Notes: a model not told the origin generated them from the sequence alone. A stretch of 64,000 nucleotides of DNA from Selenomonas sputigena ATCC 35185 (GCF_000208405.1 NC_015437.1:1481501-1545500), one strand, 5' to 3'. Positions 32,459-41,146 are shown, numbered from the stretch's first letter. Made by a program: numbers and translations.

Positions 32459-32610
32459 AAATCTAATATTTCCCGGACATTCTCCCTAATCTCACGGATG
32501 AGGTCGGGGTTGATTGCTTGAATATCCTTCTCTTCCTTCATCAGCTGAATGAGGTCACGCGTCAGCTCTGTGAATGTCTCCATCATGGCGACTTTTTCAG
32601 AACGCTCCAT
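32455..32610 (-). CDS. 51-residue phage protein
   Basis: Very short gene with an excellent ribosome site (GAGGAGGTGAGGAG before ATG 32610). The protein is a charged helix pair: MERSEKVAMMETFTELTRDL, IQLMKEEKDIQAINPDLIRE, and ends EILDF. It follows the cro-like gene in the early operon. Unknown function. Confidence 0.55.
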   Translation of the reverse strand: MERSEKVAMMETFTELTRDLIQLMKEEKDIQAINPDLIREIRENVREILDF

Positions 32611-32682
32611 CTCCTCACCTCCTCTCTGTCCCGCTCACGGCTTCCTCCTTGCAGTGCTCGTTGGGGTGGGTTCTCTATCCGC

Positions 32683-32901
32683 TCAACAAGTGCTTGTATT
32701 TCCGTCATTTTGCTTTAAAAAATTAAGATCAATGTTGAGGAGTACAGAAAGACGCAAAAGCAACTTAAGGCTTGGAGTATAGCGTCCTCGCTCAACATCC
32801 GCATAATATGCTCTTGAGACTCCTACGGCATCAGCAATTTGATACTGCGTCATTCCAGATTCTTTCCTAGCCTCCTTAATGACGGTTTCGATTTGTCTCA
32901 C
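32683..32901 (-). CDS. Cro-like XRE regulator
   Basis: 72-residue protein, one XRE helix-turn-helix (IKEARKESGMTQYQIADAVG, VSRAYYADVERGRYTPSLKL) with almost nothing else, like Cro. GTG 32901 is favoured by GGGGGG 8 bases upstream; ATG 32907 is too close. First gene of the minus-strand early operon, facing the CI-type repressor. Confidence 0.8.
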   Translation of the reverse strand: MRQIETVIKEARKESGMTQYQIADAVGVSRAYYADVERGRYTPSLKLLLRLSVLLNIDLNFLKQNDGNTSTC

Positions 32902-32928
32902 GTACATCACCCCCCTTTTTATTTACTT

Positions 32929-33020
32929 GTATTTCCGTCTATATAGATTCTAGTGTATTTCCGTCATTTTGTCAATAGCATTTCCGTCAAAAATATTATA
33001 TAATGAAAAAAGACGGAATG
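32929..33020. promoter_or_regulatory. early/repressor switch: operators and early promoter
   Basis: The minus-strand early promoter is TTGACA (32970-32975), 17 bp, TAGAAT (32947-32952). Copies of GTATTTCCGTC-type operator (GACGGAAATAC on the other strand) lie at 32929-32940 (after the -10), 32955-32966 (in the spacer) and 32978-32989 (beyond the -35). An inverted copy (AGACGGAAT) is at 33011-33019, just after the repressor's TATAAT (32999-33004). Another copy (32696-32707) lies within the cro-like gene's 3' end. Typical repressor control of both directions. Confidence 0.8.
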
Positions 33021-33043
33021 ACCGCACATAAAGAGGTGGAGTA

Positions 33044-33451
33044 ATGAGCATTGGCGAGAAAATCAAAGAAGCACGAAAAGCTGCCGGATTGACACAAATG
33101 GAACTTGCTAAAAAAACAAGATTATCTCGCTCCTATATCGGAGATATTGAAAAAGATAGGTATAATCCGAGCCTTTCAACATTGGAGTTAATCGCAAAGG
33201 CAACCGGTACTTCTTTATCTGCATTAGTACGCAATGAAGAACAGTCAACCACTCCACCAGATCATTATGACACCACCTCCCCCCACTCCAAACGCGACCT
33301 GAACGATCTCGCGAAGTTTCTCAACAAGACGGAAGTCATGTTTGATGGCGATACATACAACCTCAGTGAAGAGGATCAACAAAAGCTGCGTAATGCTCTT
33401 GAGTTCGTCTTTTGGGATGCGAAAAGGCAAAATAAGCGGAAGAAGGATTGA
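33044..33451 (+). CDS. CI-type XRE repressor
   Basis: 135-residue protein. N-terminal helix-turn-helix (IGEKIKEARKAAGLTQMELA, TRLSRSYIGDIEKDRYNPSL) then a short linker and a small acidic/basic C-terminal part (DLAKFLNKTEVMFDGDTYNL). No LexA-like protease domain, so inactivation more likely depends on the ImmA-type protease encoded nearby. ATG 33044 follows AGAGGTGGAG. Confidence 0.83.
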   Translation: MSIGEKIKEARKAAGLTQMELAKKTRLSRSYIGDIEKDRYNPSLSTLELIAKATGTSLSALVRNEEQSTTPPDHYDTTSPHSKRDLNDLAKFLNKTEVMFDGDTYNLSEEDQQKLRNALEFVFWDAKRQNKRKKD

Positions 33452-33480
33452 CCCACAAGACACAGGGAGGGAATATCGTA

Positions 33481-34277
33481 TGAGTTTTAGCAAGAAGCAC
33501 CTACGCGACATATCAAATAAAGAGGATTTCAGGCGATATCGCCGCGAAGTCTTTCATGACTACGCAGCGTATCTAAAAGATATGATTCGTAATAATTATG
33601 ATCTCTCTGTAAAATTCATTATGTGGTTGAAGCAATACCTTACGTTCATCCGAAATGAAAGAACATTCAACGCTTCCTATCTTCCTCGGTTTCAACGCGG
33701 ACAAATTGTGTTTATCAATCTCGGGTTTCGCATTGGGCATGAGCTTGGCGGTCCTCATTACGGTATTGTCCTCGATAATGACAATCGAAAGAAGGACGGG
33801 CTTATAACGATTGTTCCTATGATTTCCAAAAAGCTGCGCCATATAGAGCAAGGTGTTAAGCCTTGGGAATACGAACTGCCAATCCCCATTTCACAACTGA
33901 TTATCCTGAAAGCGGCAAAGCAGCTTGACATATCCTTCGGCTCTCCTGTGCTGCATGATATTCTTGATAGCGTTCATAAACTTTCATCTATGGACGAACA
34001 AACACAGTTGAAACAACTCCCCGTGTTCTTGAAAGCGTTTGAACAGAAACTGCATCGGCGAATAGATCCTCTTATCGCTTTTGCCGAAAAGATGAACAAG
34101 GGTTCGATCGTTGATACGCATCAAATTGTTACGGTCAGCAAGCAACGAATCATTACGCCGACGAAGAGGAACGACCATCTATATGATATTTGTATTCCAC
34201 CTGACATCATGTCTGACATATGCAAAATGATTCACCAAAATTACATAGAAGCAGAACGCCTTGACAAACCATTCTAA
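33481..34277 (+). CDS. PemK/MazF-like protein with long extensions (A)
   Basis: 265-residue protein. Residues about 75-125 resemble the MazF/PemK fold (RFQRGQIVFINLGFRIGHEL, GGPHYGIVLDNDNRKKDGLI, TIVPMISKK), an mRNA interferase or its relatives. It has about 70 helical residues before and 120 after this core, unlike a standard 110-residue toxin. ATG 33481 follows GGGAGG. No separate antitoxin ORF is next to it; the extension or the CI-like gene might take that role. A related protein is at 36066-36962. Confidence 0.68.
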
Positions 34278-34380
34278 AACGTGTAATATATGTGTACAGA
34301 TTGGGCTTGACTCCCAAATAATACGAGAAATGTTACGGTGTAACACAAAAAGGCTTCTGCTTCGGCAGAGGTCTTTTTGT
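34261..34380 (+). ncRNA. candidate short transcript D (promoter plus UUCG hairpin terminator)
   Basis: TTGACA (34261-34266), 17 bp, TAATAT (34284-34289), then a 16-pair hairpin (34345-34360 with 34365-34380, two G-U pairs) capped by a C(UUCG)G tetraloop and ending in T. The promoter overlaps the end of the PemK-like gene. An RNA of about 85 nt without ORF would result. It might instead be a leader with attenuator before the ImmA-type gene at 34416. Confidence 0.45.
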
Positions 34381-34415
34381 TATCTATAATCACCACCGCA
34401 AAAGAGGTGAAGCCG

Positions 34416-34856
34416 ATGAACATTCCGCTCCGTGTCAAGAATCTCGTCAACAAATACCGCACGGGAAACCCGTTCCAACTTGCGAGCGATCTCGGCATAA
34501 CGGTCGTACGGCTTCCTCTGCCCGATGATATACGAGGATTTCTGGTAAACGTACTGCGACGAAAATATATTGTATTGAATGACGAACTCTGCTACGCAGC
34601 GGAGAAAGTGACAGTATGTCACGAACTCGGACACGCACGTCTGCACGCAGGATACGGCTATTATCTTCATCCCGACCGAACATTCTACGTTTCCAGCCGT
34701 CTTGAAAGCGAAGCGAACGAGTACGCCGCTCATCTACTCGCGTACTCGACCGACATAGACAGCGACGAGGTGACGTGCATCATCAACCAACGCCGCCCTG
34801 ATCCCCGCGAGGTACATCTGTTATTGGGAAGGTTTATTGATACACAGGTTTGGTAG
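34416..34856 (+). CDS. ImmA/IrrE-type metallopeptidase
   Basis: 146-residue protein with the zinc motif HELGHARLH (about residues 70-78) and downstream SEANEYAAHLLAY giving the third ligand region, as in ImmA/IrrE proteases. ImmA cleaves phage/ICE repressors on DNA damage. ATG 34416 after AAAAGAGGTGAAG. Likely acts on the XRE repressor at 33044. Confidence 0.85.
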   Translation: MNIPLRVKNLVNKYRTGNPFQLASDLGITVVRLPLPDDIRGFLVNVLRRKYIVLNDELCYAAEKVTVCHELGHARLHAGYGYYLHPDRTFYVSSRLESEANEYAAHLLAYSTDIDSDEVTCIINQRRPDPREVHLLLGRFIDTQVW

Positions 34857-34904
34857 GGAGCACTGTGGATCAGAAATGTATTTTGATAGAGAGGAAGATC
34901 TATT

Positions 34905-35849
34905 ATGCGACTGAGCGAAGTAAGAAAAATCATTACAGAAAATCGACCAATTCTATCTATACGGACAGATAGATATCATTCAGACAATAACATGCTTGAA
35001 GTCAATAACATGCACACAGTATTAACATACCTACATAATTTGAAAAAAATTCCGAGTTTAGAGCCTCATATAATCAGTCTATATAACGACTTCCCTAAAC
35101 TAGCTGCTATATATACCTCAGACATGGTGGTTGTTAAGGAGGACGACTTTAGAGGGTTTTATTCACGCCTGGAAAAGATTTCAATAAAGTGTGATGCTAT
35201 TTTAGAATTAGCTGAATCTATTCTCCCGCAGGAGGTAGAAAACACTATTTCTATAAAATTACCTGTTGAAATCGGCCTGTCCGAAATAGGGCTACTTGCA
35301 AAAGATTTTTCGGCATTTTTTGATGTGCTTTTTTCGTCCCCGAAACTTAAAGAATGTGGCTCTGTCAAGTTTTATGGTGTAGAGGCAGGCTCTTCATGGC
35401 TGTACCTACTCGTCCCTGTATCGGCTATGAAAATAGTCAATATAATCGTTGACGGAATATATGATATTTACAATTCCTACTTGAAGATTCAGCATACGAA
35501 AGCAGATCTTGAGAAGATCAATCTTAAAAATAAGATGTTATGTGACCTCAAAGATGTACATCATTCCTTGTGTGTTTCTGCAATACAGTGTATTAATAAA
35601 AATCAGGAACTCGATCTCGATGCAGAGTCAGAAGCTAAGTTGTCGCGCAATCTCGAAAATATAATAAAACTATTCAACGCAGGTGTCAGAATTTATCCAT
35701 CGCTTGCCGCACCCACAGAAGAACGCAACAAGACGAATGAAATGATCTCACATATCGAGAATCTACTGACAGATATAAATAAGCCAGCTTTACCGGAAGC
35801 AAGTGATCAAGAGATGATTTCCGACGATGATGCTGATACCGACGATTGA
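34905..35849 (+). CDS. unknown accessory protein with a hydrophobic segment
   Basis: 314-residue protein, AT-rich gene, between the ImmA-type protease and the second PemK-like protein. It has one hydrophobic region (SWLYLLVPVSAMKIVNIIVD, residues about 165-185) in an otherwise helical, charged chain and an acidic tail. ATG 34905 follows AGAGG. I do not recognise the family. Position in the prophage accessory region makes a role in immunity or defence possible, but that is a guess. Confidence 0.6.
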   Translation: MRLSEVRKIITENRPILSIRTDRYHSDNNMLEVNNMHTVLTYLHNLKKIPSLEPHIISLYNDFPKLAAIYTSDMVVVKEDDFRGFYSRLEKISIKCDAILELAESILPQEVENTISIKLPVEIGLSEIGLLAKDFSAFFDVLFSSPKLKECGSVKFYGVEAGSSWLYLLVPVSAMKIVNIIVDGIYDIYNSYLKIQHTKADLEKINLKNKMLCDLKDVHHSLCVSAIQCINKNQELDLDAESEAKLSRNLENIIKLFNAGVRIYPSLAAPTEERNKTNEMISHIENLLTDINKPALPEASDQEMISDDDADTDD

Positions 35850-35852
35850 TCT

Positions 35853-36050
35853 TTGGATCCTCTCTATGGCATTAACGCTCAAGAGCTCTATGAGAGTAGG
35901 TTTTACTCAATATGGAGTTTTCGAGGTACTGTCGAGCTTCTTCTCCCTGACGATCTGCTGCGAGAGTATCCAGAATGTACTGTATACCAACTCGCACGAT
36001 CTGTCGGGGTGCCAGAGGAGCTTATTGAGTTGAAGATGGTATATATATAA
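35853..36050 (+). pseudogene. ImmA C-terminal-like fragment
   Basis: 65-residue reading frame starting at a TTG, one codon after and in frame with the stop of the previous gene. The end (LLLPDDLLREYPECTVYQLA, RSVGVPEELIELKMVYI) resembles the C-terminal helical part of ImmA-type proteins. No ribosome site is seen. Probably a remnant of a second immA-like gene; a short expressed protein cannot be excluded. Confidence 0.45.
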
Positions 36051-36065
36051 GGAAGAGGCGATACT

Positions 36066-36962
36066 ATGCAAGAGGTAAAGATTTCTGTTCATAAACATGT
36101 CGAGATCAAAGCAGATACTGATTTCAGTACCTATTTTGTACGAATATCAAAGGTCTATGCAGCAAACCCACAAATTTTCAAACAGACAAGAACCGCTTTA
36201 GAGAAAATGATTGTTACGCATGATGGTATATCCTCTTTTGACACAAACTATGATAACGCCATCGCTATCATTGATGCTAATATTGAGAAAACGATTCATG
36301 TGATATTCTCACTGATTCATGTGACTACACAAAATGGTACGACGGTCACACTAAAAGATCTTTCCCCAGAGATGCGTGCGGAGGTTCTCGATTTCTCAGC
36401 GTTTGTATCTCCACTCCTCGAGGCATCCGTTACGATGCGAAGAACAAAAGAACGGCAATCGGCTATTGCTTTTCAAGCATTCAAGGAAGTCCTTATAAAG
36501 AAGCCGATCAAGAAAGCCCTGATTCTCATCGACTGGATTACAAAATGGGCGATATATCTGCAACGGGAGGACACATTCTCACCACGTTCACTGAAGGCAT
36601 ATAAGCAAAGAGAGATTATCCTCGTAGATTTCGGATTCAATGTGGGCGGCGAGTTCGGTGGTCGGCACTATGCTGTTGTGCTGGAGAAGGGCAACAATCC
36701 GCGCTCCGGTGTGATCCTCGTCGCGCCGATCAGCTCCTACGATCAGACAAGAGGGCAGCATGCGCATCCCGTAAATGTTGATCTTGGTATTGGCGCAATA
36801 CACGGGTATAAAAAGGGTTGCCAAGTGGTCATGAATCAAATACGATATATCAGTAAAATTCGTATAGAGAAGCCCAAAACCTCAAATGAACCACGTCTCT
36901 ACATGGATTCTGTAAAATTTGCTCAGGTTCTCAAAAAATTAAATAAGCGCATAACGCCTTGA
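36066..36962 (+). CDS. PemK/MazF-like protein with long N-terminal extension (B)
   Basis: 298-residue protein. Residues about 185-285 resemble PemK/MazF (REIILVDFGFNVGGEFGGRH, YAVVLEKGNNPRSGVILVAP, GYKKGCQVVMNQIRYISKIR). The first 180 residues are helical with no known domain. ATG 36066 follows GAAGAGG. Shares the rare layout with the 33481 protein; the two bracket the ImmA and unknown genes. Toxin activity is not proven. Confidence 0.68.
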   Translation: MQEVKISVHKHVEIKADTDFSTYFVRISKVYAANPQIFKQTRTALEKMIVTHDGISSFDTNYDNAIAIIDANIEKTIHVIFSLIHVTTQNGTTVTLKDLSPEMRAEVLDFSAFVSPLLEASVTMRRTKERQSAIAFQAFKEVLIKKPIKKALILIDWITKWAIYLQREDTFSPRSLKAYKQREIILVDFGFNVGGEFGGRHYAVVLEKGNNPRSGVILVAPISSYDQTRGQHAHPVNVDLGIGAIHGYKKGCQVVMNQIRYISKIRIEKPKTSNEPRLYMDSVKFAQVLKKLNKRITP

Positions 36963-37060
36963 CAGAAACTATATACCTGCTATAATGTAAGTATCTTACC
37001 CGTAAGGGTTCAGTTTTCTATCCAAAGAGGCGTTGGCAATAGCTGACGCCTCTTTCATTT
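36959..37060 (+). ncRNA. candidate short transcript C (promoter plus terminator)
   Basis: TTGACA (36959-36964), 16 bp, TATAAT (36981-36986, with TGC extended -10), then about 40 bases with a small CTTAC/GTAAG hairpin and a perfect 10-bp terminator stem (37024-37033 with 37046-37055). The resulting RNA of about 65 nt has no ORF. It lies between the PemK-like and integrase genes; an attenuated leader for the integrase is the alternative. Confidence 0.5.
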
Positions 37061-37204
37061 TCCAAATAAAAACCGCCCACCGTGCGCCAACACGATGAGC
37101 GACGATACAAGTAATCCCCGAGGAGATGTACCTGCCGTAATCAAGACAAAGTATATCACACCTTCGGGGATTATTCCACAACGAATCTTCGGAGGTGTTT
37201 TATT

Positions 37205-38311
37205 ATGCCCAGCAAACGCAAAGACGGACGCTATCAGTCGAGCGTCATTCTTGAGAACCCGATCACGGGCGAGAAGGTACGGCGTTATTTCTACGCCTAC
37301 ACGCTGCAGGAACTTGAGGCTGAGCGGCGGCGCATCATGAATGCGAACATCTCGGACTTCCTGCAGGTCGAGACGTTCCACCGCTTCGCCGACGAGTTCC
37401 TTGCCATGAAGCGCGACGTGGATAAACTCGAGGCATCGACGCTCTCCACCTATCAGGGCTTTCTCAATCGCCACATCCTTCCGCAAATCCCGCCGACCAT
37501 GAAGATCTCCGATGTAAAGCCCGCCCTGCTGAAGCATGTCCTTGCACAGATCGCTGGCGATCGGACGAGGCAGGCAGTCTATACGCTGCTCCAGTCAATC
37601 TTTCGGACGGCAAAATTCGAGCAGCTGATCGAGAACAACCCGATGGAGTACATCCGTAAGCCGAAGCACAAGACGACGACTGCGGGGATTGTCACACCGG
37701 AGATCTATCACGCGCTCCTTGACGCGATCCGCGGATCACAGGCCGAGCATCTCTTTAAGTTCGCCTGGGATACAGGCCTGCGTCGGGGTGAGATCGTCGC
37801 GCTGCGCTGGTCGGATTTTGACGAAAAGGCAGCGACGATCCGCGTCTCAAAGGCACGCAAACGTGCAGCCGAGGAGTACGAGGGCACAACAAAGACGGCA
37901 TACAGCGCCCGCACGGTCACGCTCTCCCCTGCTGCCGTGCAGAATCTCCTCGCGTGGAGGAAGACGCTCATGGCGATCCTCCTGCGACAGGGTGTCCCTC
38001 TCACAAAGGACAGCTACATTTTCCGCTCTCTGCGCGACGAGACGCAGCCAATCACATTGACCGCTGTGACACATCTCTTCGCCGACCTCAAGAAGCGGCT
38101 GCAGCTCCCCGCCAACCTCCGCTTCCATTCCTTCCGCCATACACACGCTACGCTCCTCGCAGAGCAGGAGATCAGCGCGAAGAAGATACAGGTGCGTCTC
38201 GGTCACGCATCAGCCTCCTTCACCATGGATCGATATGTGCATAATACGGAGCAGATGCAGGAGGGTGTCACCGAGAAAGTAATCAAGTGTGAAGAGAAAT
38301 ACGGCCGATAA
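37205..38311 (+). CDS. int: tyrosine-type phage integrase
   Basis: 368-residue tyrosine recombinase. N-terminal arm-binding part (residues 1-60), core-binding domain (FHRFADEFLAMKRDVDKLEA), catalytic residues: Arg in WDTGLRRGEIVALRW, His-x-x-Arg in HSFRHTHATL, His in RLGHASASF, Tyr in TMDRYVHN. ATG 37205 follows GGAGGTG. It lies next to tRNA-Leu, whose 3' end should be the attachment site. Confidence 0.92.
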   Translation: MPSKRKDGRYQSSVILENPITGEKVRRYFYAYTLQELEAERRRIMNANISDFLQVETFHRFADEFLAMKRDVDKLEASTLSTYQGFLNRHILPQIPPTMKISDVKPALLKHVLAQIAGDRTRQAVYTLLQSIFRTAKFEQLIENNPMEYIRKPKHKTTTAGIVTPEIYHALLDAIRGSQAEHLFKFAWDTGLRRGEIVALRWSDFDEKAATIRVSKARKRAAEEYEGTTKTAYSARTVTLSPAAVQNLLAWRKTLMAILLRQGVPLTKDSYIFRSLRDETQPITLTAVTHLFADLKKRLQLPANLRFHSFRHTHATLLAEQEISAKKIQVRLGHASASFTMDRYVHNTEQMQEGVTEKVIKCEEKYGR

Positions 38312-38316
38312 ATCCC

Positions 38317-38340
38317 ATGATGTCAAAAATGATGTCAAAA
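38317..38340. repeat. two tandem 12-mers beside the integrase gene
   Basis: ATGATGTCAAAA occurs twice, end to end (38317-38328, 38329-38340), between the integrase stop and the tRNA. Probably arm-type integrase binding sites. Confidence 0.6.
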
Positions 38341-38353
38341 ATAAAAATAGAAC

Positions 38354-38388
38354 AGAAAAAGGCTTCCGAGCAAAATACTCGGAAACCT
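38354..38388 (-). terminator. terminator of tRNA-Leu
   Basis: TTCCGAG/CTCGGAA hairpin (arms within 38361-38387) followed on the minus strand by five T, immediately after the tRNA. Confidence 0.7.
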
Positions 38389-38399
38389 TGAAATCTCTA

Positions 38400-38486
38400 T
38401 GGTGCCGAAGGCCGGACTCGAACCGGCACGTAGGGAACTACGCTTGATTTTGAGTCAAGTGCGTCTGCCAATTCCGCCACTTCGGC
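38400..38486 (-). tRNA. tRNA-Leu (anticodon CAA), prophage attachment site
   Basis: 87 bases including an encoded CCA end. The acceptor stem pairs GCCGAAG with CTTCGGC, the anticodon loop is CTCAAAA with anticodon CAA, the T-arm carries GGTTCGAGTCC, and the long variable arm fits leucine. The prophage integrase lies at its 3' end, so the 3' part is probably attB/attL sequence; the gene is intact on this side. The other junction is outside the window. Confidence 0.95.
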
Positions 38487-38508
38487 ACATGATGCGGTAA
38501 CAGAAGAA

Positions 38509-38537
38509 ATGATACCATTCTCTTGTGGTTTTGTCAA
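38509..38537 (-). promoter_or_regulatory. promoter of tRNA-Leu
   Basis: TTGACA (38532-38537), 17 bp, TATCAT (38509-38514) on the minus strand, 23 bases before the tRNA. Confidence 0.75.
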
Positions 38538-38609
38538 TAGGAGCGTCAAGAGTTTTTGAGCGGCTGCCGCGTTGCGGATTTACGGTTACGAATGCACGCT
38601 TCACAAACT

Positions 38610-39482
38610 TCAGATGAAAAGCTCGATCGCACGCGGCACAACCTCGACGTGCATGGGAAGAGGCGGCCCTTGCTCGCCGTCCACATCGCTCAAAAGGGGT
38701 GCATCCGCCGCGATGCGAAACTCGCTCGCCTGCAAATACAGCACGTTCTTCTCCGAAATTCCCCTGCCCGAAACGATCTCCGCCGTCAGAGCGACGAGTT
38801 CCGGCAGACTGCACTTCTTCACGAGCAGCAAATCGAACTTGCCGTCATCGATGCTCGCGTGCGCTGCCACGTTGTTGAAACTGCCGACGATGCCGCTGTT
38901 GGCGATGACGAAGAGGAAGCCCTCCTCCTCACGCATCTCGCCGTCCGCCTCGATGGAAAACTTCACCGACCGGAACTTCGGCAGTTCACTGATGCCCTTC
39001 AGGTAGTACGCCATCTTGCCCAGCGTGTTCTTCAGTCGCACATCGACCTCATGCGCGATATTCGTCATGACGCCGGCGCTCGCAACATTGATGAAGTATT
39101 CTTCCCCGATGCGCCCGAGATCAACGCGCATCGTCTTGTGCGCAAGGATGCGTTCGATATAGGCTTCCAAGCCATCTGCAAGACCGAGGTACGTCGCAAA
39201 ATCGTTCGACGTGCCGCTGCCAATGATCGCCAGGGGAACCGCAAGTTTTTCACGCACGATCACGTTGACGACCTCATGCACCGTGCCGTCGCCGCCCGCG
39301 ACAAGCACCCCCTCGGCCTCGGATTCCCGCACATAGAGCGCGAGATTCGTAAGCTCGCGATCCGTGCGGTAGAGGACAAGCATGCAACCAAGTTTCTGGA
39401 AGCGCCAGATCATTTCATCGAGCCGCTGCTTAAACGATGCATTGCCCGAGACAGGATTATAGATCAGCAGAAACTTTCTCAT
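38610..39482 (-). CDS. YegS/DgkB-family lipid kinase
   Basis: 290-residue diacylglycerol/lipid kinase. ATP-binding GGDGTVHEVVN (residues about 60-70) and GSGTSNDFATYLG (about 87-99), typical YegS family. Phosphorylates a lipid such as diacylglycerol at the membrane. Overlaps the flippase gene by 4 bases, so co-transcribed. The substrate cannot be told from sequence. Confidence 0.83.
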   Translation of the reverse strand: MRKFLLIYNPVSGNASFKQRLDEMIWRFQKLGCMLVLYRTDRELTNLALYVRESEAEGVLVAGGDGTVHEVVNVIVREKLAVPLAIIGSGTSNDFATYLGLADGLEAYIERILAHKTMRVDLGRIGEEYFINVASAGVMTNIAHEVDVRLKNTLGKMAYYLKGISELPKFRSVKFSIEADGEMREEEGFLFVIANSGIVGSFNNVAAHASIDDGKFDLLLVKKCSLPELVALTAEIVSGRGISEKNVLYLQASEFRIAADAPLLSDVDGEQGPPLPMHVEVVPRAIELFI

Positions 39483-41146
39483 CCCTTCGCCCCCTCAACG
39501 CTGCGGAAAATGCCAATGCGGCGCAAAAAACGAATGCTCAAAGAGCCGATGAACGGAATGCGCGCCATATCCTCTTCGAGCAGTCCGCGCACGAGAATCA
39601 GCGCCGCGACGTAGACGATGACGCCGACGAACACCGAGCCGAAGGTCGCCACGGCATTGACGGCGAGCGTACTCATGACAAAGCTGTAGAAGAGATACAC
39701 AGCGCCCGCCATGAAGGCAGCCGCCGCCATCGTCTTAAAGAGCTGCAGCAGCTCCATGCGATAGCCGATGTAACGCCCGATGAAGTAAAGGTTGATGACA
39801 GCGGCAACCCCCATATCCGCCGCCGTCGCCCAAGCTGCGCCCATGATGCCGAGCCAAGGGATCGCCGTCAAAATCCAGTTGAGGGCGACCTTGACGGCAG
39901 CGGCAAGAATCATGTTGATCATCGGGATCTTCGGATGCCCGAGTCCTTGCAGAACCGCCGTCGACACCTGATGCAGGCCGAGGAGCACGATGGAAAACGA
40001 CGAGACGAGCACGGCGGGACCCGCGCCCGGCGCATTGTAAATGAGCGTCGAGATCGGCGTCGCGAGCACGAACACGACGACGAATGCAGGGAAGCAAACG
40101 AAGTTCGATATGCGCACGGCGGCCGCCGTTTGATTGTAGACGCGCTGCGTGTCCTTCAAAGCTCGCGCCTCCGAAATCGCCGGCACGATGCTCACCGCCA
40201 AGGACGCCGTGAGGATTGTCGCGAGGTTGACGAGCGGCACCGCCATGCCCGTGAGGTAGCCGAACAGCTCCGTCGCCTGCGGCACCGTATAGCCCGCGAC
40301 CTCAAGACGCTGCGGCACGATCAGAAGGTCGAGGTTCGACACGATCGGCAGCATGATGCTCGCCGCCGACACGGGCAGGGCGAGTGAGAAGATGCGTCGG
40401 ACGATCGCCCCGAGAGGCGCTGGCGCTTCCCCCTGTGGCGGCGCAAGATTCGGGCCGTACTCACGCTCGATGTCCTTGTCGAGCTTCCAATGATAGTAGA
40501 CGAGCACGAGAAGTCCGCCGATAGCACCGGCAAACGCGCCGAGGCTCGCGCCCGCCGCCGCATAGTCGAGTCCCATCGGCAGTAGAAGGCTCGCGAAGAG
40601 CACCATCGTGAGCACGCGAAAGATCTGCTCGACGATCTGCGAAACCGCCGTCGGCGTCATGCGCTGCCAGCCTTGCAGATAGCCGCGCGAGCTTGCAAGC
40701 AAGGTCACGAAGAAAATCGTCGGCGAGAGCGCCACGACTGCCATATAGGCGCGCGGATCACGAATGAACTGCCACTCGATGAGCCAACCTGCGCCAAAGT
40801 ACGTCAAAAGGGAAAACAAAAGCCCCGTAAAAACCATCAAGGTCATCGATATGCGGAATACGCGCCGTGCGCCGAAAACGTCCTTCAAGGCGACGCGCTC
40901 CGCCGTGATGATCGATATGGCGACAGGCACACCCGCCTGCGAAATGCTCATGGCGAAAAAATAAATCGGGAAAGCCATCTGATAAAGCCCGATGCCCTCG
41001 CCGCCCAAGATGCGCGAAACGAAAATCCAATTCAAGGAACCGATGACCTTCACGACGAAGCTTGCCACCGTCAAGATCAAAGTTCCCTTGAGGAAACTCT
41101 CCGCCTTGCTCTTGCCTGTAGATTTTTGACTGCTGATACGAAACAC
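39479..41146 (-). CDS. SpoVB-like lipid/oligosaccharide flippase
   Basis: 555-residue membrane protein with about 14 predicted helices in the MATE-like/MVF superfamily. The start (LKGTLILTVASFVVKVIGSL, ISRILGGEGIGLYQMAFPIY) matches SpoVB-type flippases, thought to move lipid-linked cell envelope precursors. In this non-sporulating-looking context it probably serves the peptidoglycan or a surface polysaccharide. Confidence 0.8.
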   Translation of the reverse strand: MFRISSQKSTGKSKAESFLKGTLILTVASFVVKVIGSLNWIFVSRILGGEGIGLYQMAFPIYFFAMSISQAGVPVAISIITAERVALKDVFGARRVFRISMTLMVFTGLLFSLLTYFGAGWLIEWQFIRDPRAYMAVVALSPTIFFVTLLASSRGYLQGWQRMTPTAVSQIVEQIFRVLTMVLFASLLLPMGLDYAAAGASLGAFAGAIGGLLVLVYYHWKLDKDIEREYGPNLAPPQGEAPAPLGAIVRRIFSLALPVSAASIMLPIVSNLDLLIVPQRLEVAGYTVPQATELFGYLTGMAVPLVNLATILTASLAVSIVPAISEARALKDTQRVYNQTAAAVRISNFVCFPAFVVVFVLATPISTLIYNAPGAGPAVLVSSFSIVLLGLHQVSTAVLQGLGHPKIPMINMILAAAVKVALNWILTAIPWLGIMGAAWATAADMGVAAVINLYFIGRYIGYRMELLQLFKTMAAAAFMAGAVYLFYSFVMSTLAVNAVATFGSVFVGVIVYVAALILVRGLLEEDMARIPFIGSLSIRFLRRIGIFRSVEGAKG

